Part shown: piece by piece, positions 1-10,205 of the stretch | Layout: the number at the start of each line of letters is the position of its first letter | How positions within the stretch are numbered: the stretch's first letter is position 1 | DNA from: Solanum dulcamara | Lineage: Eukaryota > Streptophyta > Magnoliopsida > Solanales > Solanaceae | Assembly (NCBI RefSeq): GCF_947179165.1 | Contig: NC_077244.1 | Coordinates: 13,584,949 to 13,648,948 of the forward strand | Direction: 5' to 3' | DNA: 64,000 nt | Position numbers and translations under genes: made by a program | The notes under the pieces: generated by a model | What the model saw: only the letters and a program-made list of their open reading frames with translations | The model's database searches: none | Told to the model about the DNA's origin: nothing

Positions 1-1757
1 TTATATAATACGGAATATAAATGCAATGTATGCATGAGAAATCAATAAATAGCATTTAAAGTATACATATGTGGGAAAAGACTATAACCGACATCTAAGA
101 CCATACTAGCTATTACATGGAATCTAGCAGAACCCCTCGAATTGTCACGGGGAGAATACTTGTCGGGTAGAACTCCATCAAACTTCATTCATTTATTTAA
201 CTTTGACTAGATGTCCATACGTGGATCCACTAGACTAAAAAGTGTACAAGGGCTCCTATATTGACACATAGTTAATGAAACAAGAGATTGCTAGTAGAAT
301 TTCCTTATCGAACCCCACCTCAAGCCTCATTTAGTGCTAAGTCGAATCCCACAGAATAATATATAAACATCGTACTAACATAAGCATGCATATATCTTTA
401 AACATCAAATCATCATTCGGTAGAGTAGCTCCTAAAAACTTGATGATTCAAATGTGAGAATTGTCCTTATCACATAGAATCCTTTCTTTAGCCAAGAAGA
501 CCTTTTATTATTATTCGATCATTCTTTAAAAACCTTCACATTCGTAGAAAATAAGCCTTTTTAAAATTAGGTTAAAACCTCTTTCAATCAACTCAAACAT
601 TCTTCAAAAGTCATGGTAAAACATGGTGGGTTTAGCCAATTCAACTTCAAATCATTAAAATCAATGCTAGTATGCATGAGAGTAATGGAATGGACCAATT
701 TAAAACATACTTGAAACAACCCACCAATTCACTTTAAAATCCTTTCATGCCTTCATATAAGGACCTTTGATAAATCAGCCATTTTATACAATTAAGAGCC
801 AATATAAGGTAAGATAGGTAAATAAACTTGAAATACTCAATAAGCTATGCATTTGGAATCACGCTATGAAAACTCATAAAATTTCCAATTTGAAATTGAG
901 GTACTAAGTTAGGAAATACTTGGGCTCCATGGGTGGATGGACCCATGAATAAAGGCCCACATAACTTGGGGAATAAATCCCTAATGTAAGCTTGAAAATG
1001 GAGACTCGAAGACCTTGGGATAAAACCCTAGCTTTGGAAGATGAACCCTTGAGAGAAACCTTCTTTCCTTAAGAAAATTTTAGAGTGAAAGAGAGTGAGG
1101 GACTTTGGAAGAATTGAGTAAGTGTAGGGTAGGGATAATGCCCAAAAGAGCCTAGGGTCTTAGAATATAAAATTGGGATGGATGAAAATGTCCTTCATTA
1201 AATAGTGATCGAACACTCCTATGTATGCTCCTTATGATTCGTAGAGGGGTCGATGAGTCGTAGAAATGACTCATCCTGCATGGTTTGAGAAAACCCTGAG
1301 AACTCACCCTCGATAATTTTTCCTATGACTCGTCTCTACAAGTCATAATCTCTTCTACGATTCGTAGAAGGGACTCGTCCTACAGGGTTTGAGATACCCT
1401 AAGCACTGAGTCTCTAAACTTTCTCTACGACTCGTTCTTTCATCATTTCTACTATGACTCATCTTGTTGAGTCATAGAGTGGGTACTGAGGCTTGTCATG
1501 TAAAGGAACTCATATTACAATGATGGATCATTTCTACGAATCGTCTTCACCTCTATGAGTCATCAATTGACTTATCAACCCTCATGCTCACTTAACTAAA
1601 CTTAACTAACTTCTCAACCTCTGCCTCCCCTTCTACGAGTGATTTCTATGACTTGTAATAGTTTCTACGAGTCATACATCTCCTTGTAAACTCAGGGTCA
1701 GTCCAATTTTCTTTAGTTTTTCCTTCATTTTGACTTTTCAACTTACGAAGTCTTACA
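1..1757 (-). repeat. 3' LTR of gypsy element A (outer end outside the window)
   Basis: The minus-strand LTR starts at 1757 with TGTAAGACTTCGTAAG, directly after a purine tract that follows the pol remnant of element A. Its outer end lies before base 1. It shares words in the same order with the plus-strand LTR piece at 3725-5112 (for example the 'gcccaagtatt' and 'attagggctttattcccca' regions at about 900-990 and 3850-3930), so A and B belong to one family. Bases 1205-1690 hold a cluster of repeated short words (CTACGA, TCGTAG, GAGTCAT). No coding sequence is visible. Confidence 0.8.
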
Positions 1758-1772
1758 ATATCTCCTCCTTGG
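1758..1772 (-). other. polypurine tract of element A
   Basis: The minus strand reads as an A/G-rich run (CCAAGGAGGAGATAT) immediately before the TG of the LTR. This is the position and composition expected for the plus-strand primer of a Ty3 element. Confidence 0.65.
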
Positions 1773-2030
1773 GAATATTTATCCTCGAATGAGATTCATT
1801 AGCATAAAAAGGACACGGAAAGAGGACTAGCAACCCAACATGAATGCAATGACGTATAAACATGCATAAACCATGAGACTTTCATAAACATAAAAAATGA
1901 CTTTAAAATTGACTTTATGAACATGCATACATATGAAGACTTAGGAAAACTGAAATGTAGGAGTGTTGAACAATTTGAGCATGAATAACTTAGTACCTTT
2001 GGATTTAGTAGAATGAAAGAGATGAGGGTA

Positions 2031-3715
2031 TCACTTCATCATATTCTCTTCCACTTCCCATGTAGTAGTTTTGACTTGTTGATTCCTCCAAAGGACTTTG
2101 ATGGATGCAACTTCCTTGTTCCTCAATCTCATGACTTGCTGGTCAAAAATTTCAATCGGTACCTCTTCATAGGTCAAGTTCTCTTAAACATTCACTACTT
2201 CCAAAGGCACAATAGAACTTGGGTCACCTATACATTTCCCAACATAGATACAAGGAATACTGGATGAACCATAGTCATTTCTGATGGCAACTCCAACTTA
2301 TAAGAACCTTTGACAACACGTCTCAAGATTCTATAAGGCCCTACATACCTAGGGCTCAACTTTCCCTTTTTACCAAACCGAACTATACCCTTCTTGGGTG
2401 AAACCTTCAAGTATACCCAATCATCCACATTAAACTCAATATCCCTTCTCCTAGTATCGTAATAGGCCTTTTGGCGACTTTAAACTGTCTTCAACCTTTA
2501 TCTAATGATCTCACCTTCTCCAAAGCATCAAGCACAAACTCGGGACCCAACAAGGTCATCTCACCCAATTCGAACCAACCAACCGGAGACCTACATCATC
2601 TCCTATATAAAGCCTCAAACGGCACCATCTCAATATTTGAGTGATAGCTATTATCGTAGGCAAACTCAATAAGTGGTATATGGTCATCCCAACTCCTTTT
2701 TAACTCTAGCAAACAAGCCCTTAACATATCATATAGTGTTTGAATTATCCGTTCGGCTTGCCCATCTATTTGAGAATAGAATTTGGTACTTAGCTTCACT
2801 TTGGTATCAAGACCCTTTTGAAATGATTTCCAAAAATGAGAAGTGAATTGGGTACCACGATCCAAAATAATTGACAATGGCATACTGTGAAACCTTACCA
2901 ATTCCCAAATGTATAACTTAGCATAATCCTTGGCGCTATAAGATGTCTTGACAGGTAGAAAGTGAGATAATTTTGTCATTATATCAACAATCACCCAAAT
3001 CGAGTCATGATGCTTCCAAATACGAGCCAAACCCACTATAAAGTCCATGTTCACATCTTCCCACTTCCAAGTGGGGATTTTAATGTCTTGTTCTAGGCCA
3101 CCCAACCTTTGATGTTCAGCCTTAACTTGTTTGCAATTTAGGTATTCGACCATGAACTTTGCTATGTTCTTTTTCATGCCACCCCACCAATATATTTTCT
3201 TTAAATCTCAGTATATTTTGGTAGTACCGGGGTGAATAGAATATGAAGAATTATGAGCCTTCTTCTAGATCGAACCCTTAGGCCATCCACATCTAGAACA
3301 CATAGCCGACCTTGGTAGTGAAGTATCGCATCTCCCCCTTGTGAAAAGACTTCTACTTTCTTCTCTTTCACCTATCTCTTTAACTCACCAATGTCGGGTC
3401 AAGGTCTTGTTTTGACTTAACATCTGCCATCAACGATGACTTGAACCCATTTTGTACAAACACACCCCCATTATCAGAACCACTCAACATCACCCCTAAT
3501 CTTGCTAGCCGATGAACATCCTTTACCAACTCCCTCTTCCCTTTATCAACATGAGCGACACTCCCCATAGACACCCTACTAAGTGCATCGGCAACCACAT
3601 TAGATTTACACATATGATAATGCATGATCATATCATAGTCCTTAAGGAGTTCAAACCACCTTCTTTGCCTTAGATTGAATTCCTTTTGAGTGACCCTATC
3701 GAAGGATTCTAATCT
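2031..3715 (-). pseudogene. pol remnant of element A: RNase H end, integrase, chromodomain
   Basis: This is the 3' part of a Ty3/gypsy polyprotein read on the minus strand. In order it contains the C-terminal RNase H region (3715-3380, with the 'VVADALSRV' word typical of this join), a long open integrase core (3177-2596), the integrase C-terminal fold (2428-2228, 'RFGKKGKLSPRYVGPY' and 'VHPVF') and a chromodomain ending near 2031 ('KEVASIKVLWRN'). Frames shift between blocks, so no complete polyprotein can be made. Reverse transcriptase and most of RNase H are missing: homology stops near 3715, where plus-strand LTR sequence begins. The chromodomain places it among plant chromoviruses; a Tekay/Del-type assignment is likely but not proven here. 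Confidence 0.85.
2596..3177 (-). CDS. integrase core fragment with intact DDE spacing
   Basis: This 193-codon open frame is the best-preserved coding block in the window. It opens in the zinc-binding HHCC region, where only the second cysteine pair is partly kept ('YLNCKQVK', first Cys changed to Tyr). The catalytic domain follows: D45 (MDF), D106 (LDRGTQF) and E142 (DGQAER), so D106 and E142 are separated by exactly 35 residues, the Ty3 and retroviral D,D(35)E spacing. It ends in the 'FEALYRR' segment before a frame change. The family joins element cDNA into host DNA. The ATG is only the first in the frame; natural expression would be from a gag-pol polyprotein. It has no intact neighbours and is almost certainly not expressed as an enzyme. 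Confidence 0.8.
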   Translation of the reverse strand: MKKNIAKFMVEYLNCKQVKAEHQRLGGLEQDIKIPTWKWEDVNMDFIVGLARIWKHHDSIWVIVDIMTKLSHFLPVKTSYSAKDYAKLYIWELVRFHSMPLSIILDRGTQFTSHFWKSFQKGLDTKVKLSTKFYSQIDGQAERIIQTLYDMLRACLLELKRSWDDHIPLIEFAYDNSYHSNIEMVPFEALYRR

Positions 3716-3724
3716 ATCCCAAAT

Positions 3725-5112
3725 CCCTCATTCTCACACATAGTCTCAAATTCACAAAATCCTCCTCTCCCAAAGCTCCTCCCAAAGTCTCCTTCATCTC
3801 AAGCAAATCTAGGGTTCCATTCCTAAGTCTTCAAATTTCTATTTTCAAAATTGCATTAGGGCTTTATTCCCCATGGTATGTTGTTCTGATTCATGATTTC
3901 TTCCACCCATGAAGCCCAAGTATTTTATAAACTTAGTATTTTAATTTCTAATGGTAAAATTTTATGGGTTTTCATACTATGATTTCAAATGTATAGATTC
4001 TTAAATATTTAAAATTTATTTATCTATCTTAGCTTATATTGACTCTTAAATGCATGTAATGGTTGATTTATCAAAGGTCCTTCTATAGAGGCAAGAAAAG
4101 GGTGTTAAAGTGTAATGGTGGATTGTTTTAATTAATGCATTCCATCACTCTCATTCATGCTAGTATTGATGTTATAGATTTGAAAGTTGAATTGATTAGA
4201 ACCCACCTAGCTTCACTATGTTTCAATGAAGTTTGAATTGAAAGTTTGGGCTCCAAATGAATGTTTACGAAAGTAATGTCTATGATAAAAAAGGATCTTA
4301 TGAAATTAAAGAATGATGAAATGATGTATTCTACTTGTGGAAGTCCAATTCTCACTTGTGTGAATCAAAAAAGAGTTTTAATGAGCTATTCTACCTAATG
4401 ATGCTTGATGATCTAAAGCTACGTAAATAATTATGTTCTTATGATATATTAAACTATTCTGTGGGATTGACTTAGAACTAAATGGGGCATTGAGGTGAGA
4501 TTTGGTAAGAGAATCCTAGTAGCAACCTTTTGTCTGATTAACTATGTGCAAACAGTGGAGCTCGGATAGTCTTAAGCAAGTGGATCCACAAATAGCCCTA
4601 AATGTTAAAGAAATAAATAAAATTGATGGAGTTCTACCTGAAAAGTAGTCTCTCCATGCAAATTCATCATGCATGCATTGCACTATATTCCATACTATAT
4701 TAATGTTTTAAAGTTTCTTCAATGTTAATGCATTTAAGGTTTCTTCAATGTTAATGCATGCCTACATACTTAGTACATTCAAAGTACTAATGCATACTCT
4801 TTTTTCTACATGATATCACCAAGTAGGGACCGCCGTTGCTCCACATTCACCTTCATGAGGCTAGTTGATTTCATTGAAGGCTACCTAGTTGATGAGTTCC
4901 AATGTTTCGGAAATAATATTCCTTTTCTTTTCTAGCTTATGTTATGTAATGACTTTTGAATACCTTTTATGGTTCTTATTTCCATTTTTAAATTAAGGGT
5001 GAGTGAGGGACATGTCTTAGCCCCCGTCAAGTCTATAAGTAGAGGTATGTTTGGACACAAATGGATAATATTTTGAAGTTGTTAATGACTCTTATTCAAT
5101 AATGTTTCCCTT
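3725..5112 (+). repeat. 5' LTR of element B, left part (interrupted by a solo LTR)
   Basis: This is plus-strand LTR sequence of the same family as A. It starts abruptly near 3725 without the TG end and stops at 5112, where another LTR is inserted. The LTR resumes at 8050 and ends at 8195. The stretch 4036-4886 recurs at 10201-11051. No coding frame. Confidence 0.75.
4036..4886 (+). repeat. 851-bp direct repeat, copy 1
   Basis: This matches 10201-11051 base for base with no length difference (both 851 bp) and about 18 substitutions noted by eye (about 98% identity). It is part of the B-family LTR. Copy 2 is flanked on both sides by unrelated orientations of gag and RT. Confidence 0.85.
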
Positions 5113-5480
5113 TGTTATAACCCGTATTTTGCACATTAGGATATTTTGGAGACAATGGTAACAAGTCAAGGACAAGGCTATATTTGATCTTGTTGGATAC
5201 AAAATTCTTATGACTAAATTAGAATTTTAACTTGGAAATATTAGAAAAAGTAAGGGGCAAAAATTGGAATTTCTCATGGAGGATGTTATATCCCGTATTT
5301 TATACGGTTGGATGTTTTAGGGTAGATGTGGTAAAGTTAAGGGAATGACCATCTTCCAAAATTTATTTAATATACAAGTTGGATATGGATATTATTTATG
5401 ATCATTAATAGTGTGGAAATAATGGAAAAGGCAAAGGGCAAAAAGGAAAGTTGGCAAAGTGGCCTATGGTAATATTGTGG
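5113..5480 (+). repeat. tandem duplication of the LTR head
   Basis: The first 171 bp of the solo LTR (from 5113) are followed by a second, diverged start at 5284. The two starts read TGTTATAACCCGTATTTT and TGTTATATCCCGTATTTT. Similar words follow in the same order ('aaggggcaaaaattgg' and 'aagggcaaaaagg'). Confidence 0.7.
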
Positions 5481-5596
5481 AAGGCTAGGGGTAAAATAGG
5501 AATTTCATAAAGTCTTCAAGAAGATTCATGTGGGCCCCACATTCCACATGGAAGCCCGTGATTGGAGGAAAGGGGTGTGTTGGACCAATGAGATCT

Positions 5597-5705
5597 TGAC
5601 ACGTGTCACCACTTAGGTCTTGACATGTGTCGCCACTTAGGGCTTGACACGTGTCACCACTTGGGGGATGACATGTGTCACCCCTAAAGTAGTATATATA
5701 TATAT
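5597..5705 (+). promoter_or_regulatory. 4 x 24-bp G-box/E-box array next to a TATA box (LTR promoter)
   Basis: Four units start at 5597, 5621, 5645 and 5669, exactly 24 bp apart. Each begins with TGACACGTGTC (units 1 and 3) or TGACATGTGTC (units 2 and 4), followed by a CCAC/CCCC-type stretch. CACGTG is the classical plant G-box bound by bZIP and bHLH proteins; CATGTG is an E-box. The array ends about 10 bp before a TATATATATATAT run (5693-5705), a good TATA box, followed by a perfect palindrome ATGAGTCTTATGACTCAT. The arrangement fits an LTR U3 promoter with stacked activator sites. Function is inferred. Confidence 0.7.
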
Positions 5706-6697
5706 GAGTCTTATGACTCATTAATTTCCACACTCATCTAGAGTGTTCAAGAGCAAGGAAAACGAAATTGCAAGGAAAAAAAAAAAGAGAGAAGAGAAGA
5801 GAAATTAAGGTAGAAAGAAGGAAAGAGCTACGGTTTTGGGAGGAGAAAAAGGTAAGTTCTCCAATTCCGTTCCAAGAATTAATTATATGAGTTATACCAT
5901 GATGTTATGAAGATATTAGTAATTAAATTTCATGGTTTGAAGCAGCCCAAAACGTTGCCAAACAGCCAATAAGTTTCAGCTGCGCTAAAGGAAATTCTGA
6001 GGCGAGTTTTGGCGACTTTTGGTGAATTTCGGGAAAGGTAAGGTTTTATATTTCAATTGAACTTTATGAAGATGTTATGAAGTATATTACATGTCTTAAT
6101 ATATGATGGAAGTGTAAAAAATGTATAAGTATGCTTGACGTTAGAAACAAACTAAATGGAAGTCGTAGTAGTTAAATCGAAGTCGCGTAGTGTGTTGTTT
6201 GGTGGTGCTGCAGTTTGGTGGTGGTTTAATTGCGTGTTGCAGGGCTGTAAAGTACTCAAAAATGGATGTGGGTGCTGCTGGTTGCAGCCACACGACCCTC
6301 CATTTGGTATGATTAAATATTTTACGAAATAAAGGTTGAAAACTCTACTTTGGTATCGTAGTTTTAAATGAGTTATTTGGAGCTTGTATTGTGTAAATTT
6401 GAAGTGATTTACTTGTATACATGCTGCTGGCTGTTGTTTTTGGTATGGTTGTTGACATTATGGCCGAGTTGAGAACTCGGGGATGTTGAAGTTATAGGGG
6501 AGATGCTGCCCGATTTTCGGTAGATTCGGAGCTAGTAATGAATAGTTGAGGGAAATGAATAAGGAAAGGACCTCTATGGAGACTTGGTTGTAGAGTTGGA
6601 ATTGGAAAGTGAAAGGTTATTAACCTTAGTATTAATTTCATGTTAAATAGGTTCAAGAGACGACGAGGCGAGCATAGTTAAGAGTAATCCGTAAGAG

Positions 6698-6868
6698 GTA
6701 TGTAAAGTCTATCCTTTCTCTTCTTTTGGCATGTCTTTGTCATAAGTATGTAAAGCCTATCCTTTCTCTTCTTTTGGCATATCTTTGTCATAAGTATGTA
6801 AAGCTTATTCTTTCTCTTGGTATGTTTTGGCATAAGTACGTAAAGTTAATCTTTCTTTTGGGCATGGT
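6698..6868 (+). repeat. 48-bp tandem repeat, 4 copies
   Basis: Copies begin with GTATGTAAAG at 6698, 6746 and 6794 (period 48). A fourth, shorter copy begins at 6836 (GTACGTAAAG). Each carries a CTTTCTCTT pyrimidine run and TTTTGGCAT. The array is inside the solo LTR downstream of its promoter. The open frame spanning it is a by-product of the repeat. Confidence 0.8.
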
Positions 6869-7312
6869 ATTTATGAAACAAAAATATGTCTTTTATATAA
6901 TTTCAAATAAGTTCCTATTCCTAGAGCCACTAGGATGGCCAATTTCTTGATTTCCGAAAGGTATTTTATTATGCTTTGATACATGTATATGATTCTAGAA
7001 GATTTATTTTGATATAATCCAGGGTAACTTTCGAAAGGTAATTGACATGACTCTTGTCTCACTTTTTACATGATAGCTCATTCTGATTATTCCATCGAGT
7101 CTTAAATATGATTTAATTTGCATTAGTTTCTCACTACTCCACTCGTGGATACCCCAATGCTTCCTTCACCGAGCCCGGGCCAGGTTTTGTTATCGTGCAT
7201 ATTTCTCTGCATTGTTCGCCATGTCCCGACGTGAGGGGGCAGGTATGACATGTACATGGGGTGGTAAATGTTATGCCACGGAGTTATGCTGTGCCATGTA
7301 CATATATGTTTG

Positions 7313-7336
7313 TGATATGATATGATATGATATGAT
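7313..7336 (+). repeat. GATAT microsatellite
   Basis: GATAT/TGATA units are repeated in the solo LTR, with a second short block at about 7351-7364. Confidence 0.8.
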
Positions 7337-8049
7337 TTGATATGGCCATCTGATATGATATGATTTGTTACGGAGATATTCCCTATTTTGGTGTTATGCT
7401 GTGCCGTGGTGCCGATGATGGGAGGGCGACCACACTTTGTTCACCGAGTCCCATAATGGGGCCGGATATGGCATATGTTTTTCTGCATACATTATCTGAG
7501 GTTTTGATCAACATTTGATATTTTTGGATATTTTGCTCATTTTTGCACATTCTGCTCTGGTAATGACTTTACTGATTTCAGTCCATGCTTTACATACTCA
7601 GTACATTTTCCGTACTGACCCCCCTTCTTCGGGGGCTGCATTACATGCCCGCAGGTACAGACGATTGGTTTGCTGATCCGCTCGCTTAGGACATCCACCA
7701 TGTTGGTCGACAGTGCTCCTTTGTCCGGAGCCCTATTTTGGTACTGACACTTTCTGTTGTATATGTATATACGTTGTTCAGGGGTACGACGGGGCCCTGT
7801 CCCATCATATGACTAGGATATCATTCTGTAGAGGTCTGTAGACATGAGATGTGGGTTTTGTATATATGTTTTGGGTTTTTTTGTGTTTTCTGATGGCCTA
7901 TCGGCCCTCGTGCATTATATCTGTTTAGAGATCTCTTCTGATCATTACCTATGTTTATTCGATTAATGTACTAAGTGGGGCTAAGGGTACGTATGGGTGC
8001 CCAACTCGGGCACCAGTCATAGCCTACGGAGTTGGGTCGTGACACCCTT

Positions 8050-8195
8050 AGTCCCTCTACCCCTATTTATTTCCGCTTGTTATTAAATGTCATTATCAAT
8101 GAAAAAGTTAAATGAATGTTAAGAGGCTTGGATGAGGTACCCACGGGTGCCTTATTCGCCGTATCACGTCTAGGCCCTAGGCTTTGGTCGTGAAA
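8050..8195 (+). repeat. 5' LTR of element B, right end
   Basis: After the solo-LTR insertion the B LTR resumes and ends in GGTCGTGAAA at 8195, where GGTCGTGACA would be expected from related LTRs. A primer-binding site starts 4 bp later. Confidence 0.7.
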
Positions 8196-8199
8196 AACT

Positions 8200-8211
8200 T
8201 GGTATCATAGC
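8200..8211 (+). other. primer-binding site of element B (tRNA-iMet type)
   Basis: TGGTATCATAGC matches the initiator-Met primer site TGGTATCAGAGC at 11 of 12 bases. It is correctly placed just after the LTR end and before gag. Confidence 0.75.
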
Positions 8212-8409
8212 ATGAGGTTTTGAATAGTTCTTGGATTCCAACATATTGCGCCGAATAAGATATTTTTCATGGTTGTAAAGCATGCCACAACTATGAATAG
8301 GAGACTATGGGATGTTTAGGAAAGTTCACTTCTTTCAAAATTCATGTCGTGCCCTAGAGTTGTCCTAAGACTTCCTCTAACTAATGGATTATTTTGCATC
8401 TTTTAGATT

Positions 8410-9535
8410 ATGCCACCAAGAAGGGTACCTACTCCTAGAGCAAGGGTTGAAGATGAGGAACAAGCTCCTCTGATTCCCGAAGCTCCACATCATGAGGAGG
8501 GAGTGACACATGCAGAATTCCAAAACATTATCACTTTGTTATCCCAAACTGTATCCAACCAAACTAACCTAGGCATTGTTTCTCCTCCTCTTCCTTTAGT
8601 GCCTACTATAGATTCTATGTTTTGGGACTTCAAGAGAATGAATCCACTCGAGTTTGATGGTTCCAAGGTAGATGAATACCCTATTGAGTTCATTGAGGAA
8701 GTCTATCAAATTGTAGCTATCATGGGTGTGCCTCCAAATTAGAAAGACAATCTAGTGGCCTATCAAATTAAAGGTGTGGCAAGGGTTTGGTATAAATAAT
8801 GGGCTTTTGAGAGGAGTAAAGATATGGATCCCATAGAATAGGAAGAGTTCAAGGGTGCCTTCCTATATCACTTCTTTCCCTTGGAGCTAAGGGAGGCAAG
8901 GATTTAATAGTTTATCATTCTTTGCCAAAGGGGCATGAGTGTGAGGGAATATTCCCTCAAATTACTAAATTATCTAAGTATGCTCCTTTCATGGTCTCTG
9001 ACCCAAGGGTAAGAATGAGCAATTCTATTTTCGGCATTTATAGTTTGGTGTCCAAGGAATGCAAGACGGCCATATTGGTCAAAAAGATGGACATCTCGTG
9101 AATCAAGACATATATAGAACAAATTGAGGAAGAAAAGTTGAGGGAAAGATCAAGAGGGTTCAAGAAGGCTAGAGTTGATGGTGAAGGGTTCAATCATCAA
9201 AGGTCAGGTTATGGTGGTAGTGGAAAGGGTTTAGGTGGGAGATGATTTATGGGAAAAGGTTACACCAATTCTCTTCCTCCAAGGTTCAACAAGGACAAGG
9301 GTGCAAACCCGATATATCCAAGGGAGAATGTTGGGGCTCAAGATTTCTCCACTTGCAAGAAGTGTGGAAGGATTCACAAAGGGAAATGCTTAGCCGAGTC
9401 CAATGCATTCTTCAAGTATGATAAACTGGGTCACCAAGCTAGGGATTATAAAGGTAGTAGTGGTAGGACTCAAGGCCAAATTGCTTATGGTCAACAAGCT
9501 CAAGGAATTGGCAAGGAATGGAGTAAAAAATGAAA
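8410..9535 (+). pseudogene. gag remnant of element B
   Basis: This is a Ty3 gag on the plus strand. It starts at the ATG at 8410 ('MPPRRVPTPRARV', the usual basic N-terminus of these gags). The capsid-like region 'MNPLEFDGSKVDEYP' follows, then stops at 8740, near 8800 and near 8840, and a frame change. It resumes in the zinc-knuckle region (open frame 9249-9533). The knuckle is broken: the second CCHC motif reads FFKYDKLGHQARDY, so three cysteines are lost. The coding sequence runs directly into an inverted copy of itself at about 9513-9640, so protease, RT and integrase never follow. It is dead. Confidence 0.8.
8948..9512 (+). repeat. left arm of a 1.26-kb palindrome (gag)
   Basis: This pairs with the reverse complement of 9640-10205. 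Coordinate sums are constant (8948+10205 = 9249+9904 = 19153) apart from a 1-bp shift near the inner end. Only scattered substitutions separate the arms (about 97% identity by eye). The arm covers the C-terminal half of gag. Confidence 0.9.
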
Positions 9536-9639
9536 AATCGTCACTCGGATCTAATAATGCATACGCATAAAAAGCAAAGACCTTTAACATACCAGTAACA
9601 ACATCGGGTATGCAAGGCAAAAAAGTGGTTGGTGCGTTG
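9513..9639. repeat. palindrome spacer containing a protease start
   Basis: This 127-bp unpaired centre reads on the minus strand as the start of the aspartic protease region ('YALLDPSDDFSFFTP'). It ends at a sequence resembling part of the gag arm ('ATTCCTTGCCAATTCC' against 'GGAATTGGC'), a likely microhomology at the turn. Confidence 0.7.
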
Positions 9640-10205
9640 GCCAATTCCTTGAGCTTGTTGACCATAAGCAAATTTGGCCTTGAGGCCTACCACTACTACC
9701 TCTATAATCCCTAGCTTGGTGACCCAGTTTATCACACTTGAAGAATGCATTGGACTCGGCTAAGCATTTCCCTTTGTGAATCCTTCCACACTTCTTGCAA
9801 GCGGAGAAATCTTGAGCCCCAACATTCTCCCTTGGATATATCGGGTTTGCACCCTTGTCCTTGTTGAACCTTGGAGGAAGAGAATTGGTGTAACCTTTTC
9901 CCATAAATCATCTCCCACCTTAACCCTTTCCACTACCACCACAACCTGACCTTTGATGATTGAACCCTTCACCATCAACTCTAGCCTTCTTGAACCCTCT
10001 TGATCTTTCCCTCAACTTTTCTTCCTCAATTTATTCTATATATGTCTTGATTCACGAGATGTCCATCTCTTTGACCAATATGGCCGTCTTGCATTCCTTG
10101 GACACCAAACTAGAAATGCCAAAAATAGAATTGCTCATTCTTACCCTTGGGTCGGAGACCATGAAAGGAGCATACTTAGATAATTTAGTAATTTGAGGGA
10201 ATATT
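9546..10205 (-). pseudogene. inverted gag zinc-knuckle and protease fragment
   Basis: On the minus strand this carries the same gag segment as 8948-9512, better preserved. The open frame 9904-9584 starts at the equivalent ATG, and its knuckle still reads FFKCDKLGHQARDY, with one cysteine more than the plus-strand copy. It continues, after a 1-bp frame change, into the protease start in the spacer, where the catalytic triad position D-S/T-G reads 'LDPSDD'. Homology stops at 10205, joined through a shared ATATT to an LTR fragment. It has no start or end of its own and is a rearranged fragment. Confidence 0.8.
9640..10205 (-). repeat. right arm of the 1.26-kb palindrome
   Basis: Reverse complement of 8948-9512 with about 97% identity; see the left arm. 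Confidence 0.9.

Larger units (their letters stand above)
5108..8049 (+). mobile_element. solo LTR (family D) with CCCTT target-site duplication
   Basis: The 2932-bp LTR runs from TGTTATAACCCG (5113) to GGGTCGTGACA (8044). It is flanked by perfect 5-bp repeats CCCTT at 5108-5112 and 8045-8049 and lies inside the LTR of element B. No internal region is present, so it is the product of LTR-LTR recombination or an equivalent loss. Its ends match those of the LTRs of element D (52376-54912 and 60314-63036), there on the minus strand. Inside are a diverged second copy of the LTR head at 5284 (TGTTATATCCCG), a 24-bp array plus TATA box, a 48-bp tandem array, GATAT microsatellites and repeated 'CACCGAG' words near 7160-7460. 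Short open frames within it look like chance. Confidence 0.9.

Noticed and set aside
5485..5733. Minus-strand frame encoding SGDTCQ repeats
   Set aside because: It is the 24-bp promoter array read through; 24 is divisible by three, so the repeat stays open by chance.
8200..8211. tRNA-Met-like sequence (also at 21102, 41788, 60298, 63279)
   Set aside because: Only the 12-base complement to the tRNA 3' end is present; these are primer-binding sites, not tRNA genes.
9390..9750. Extra frames across the palindrome centre
   Set aside because: They are mixtures of the protease start and antisense gag generated by the inversion.
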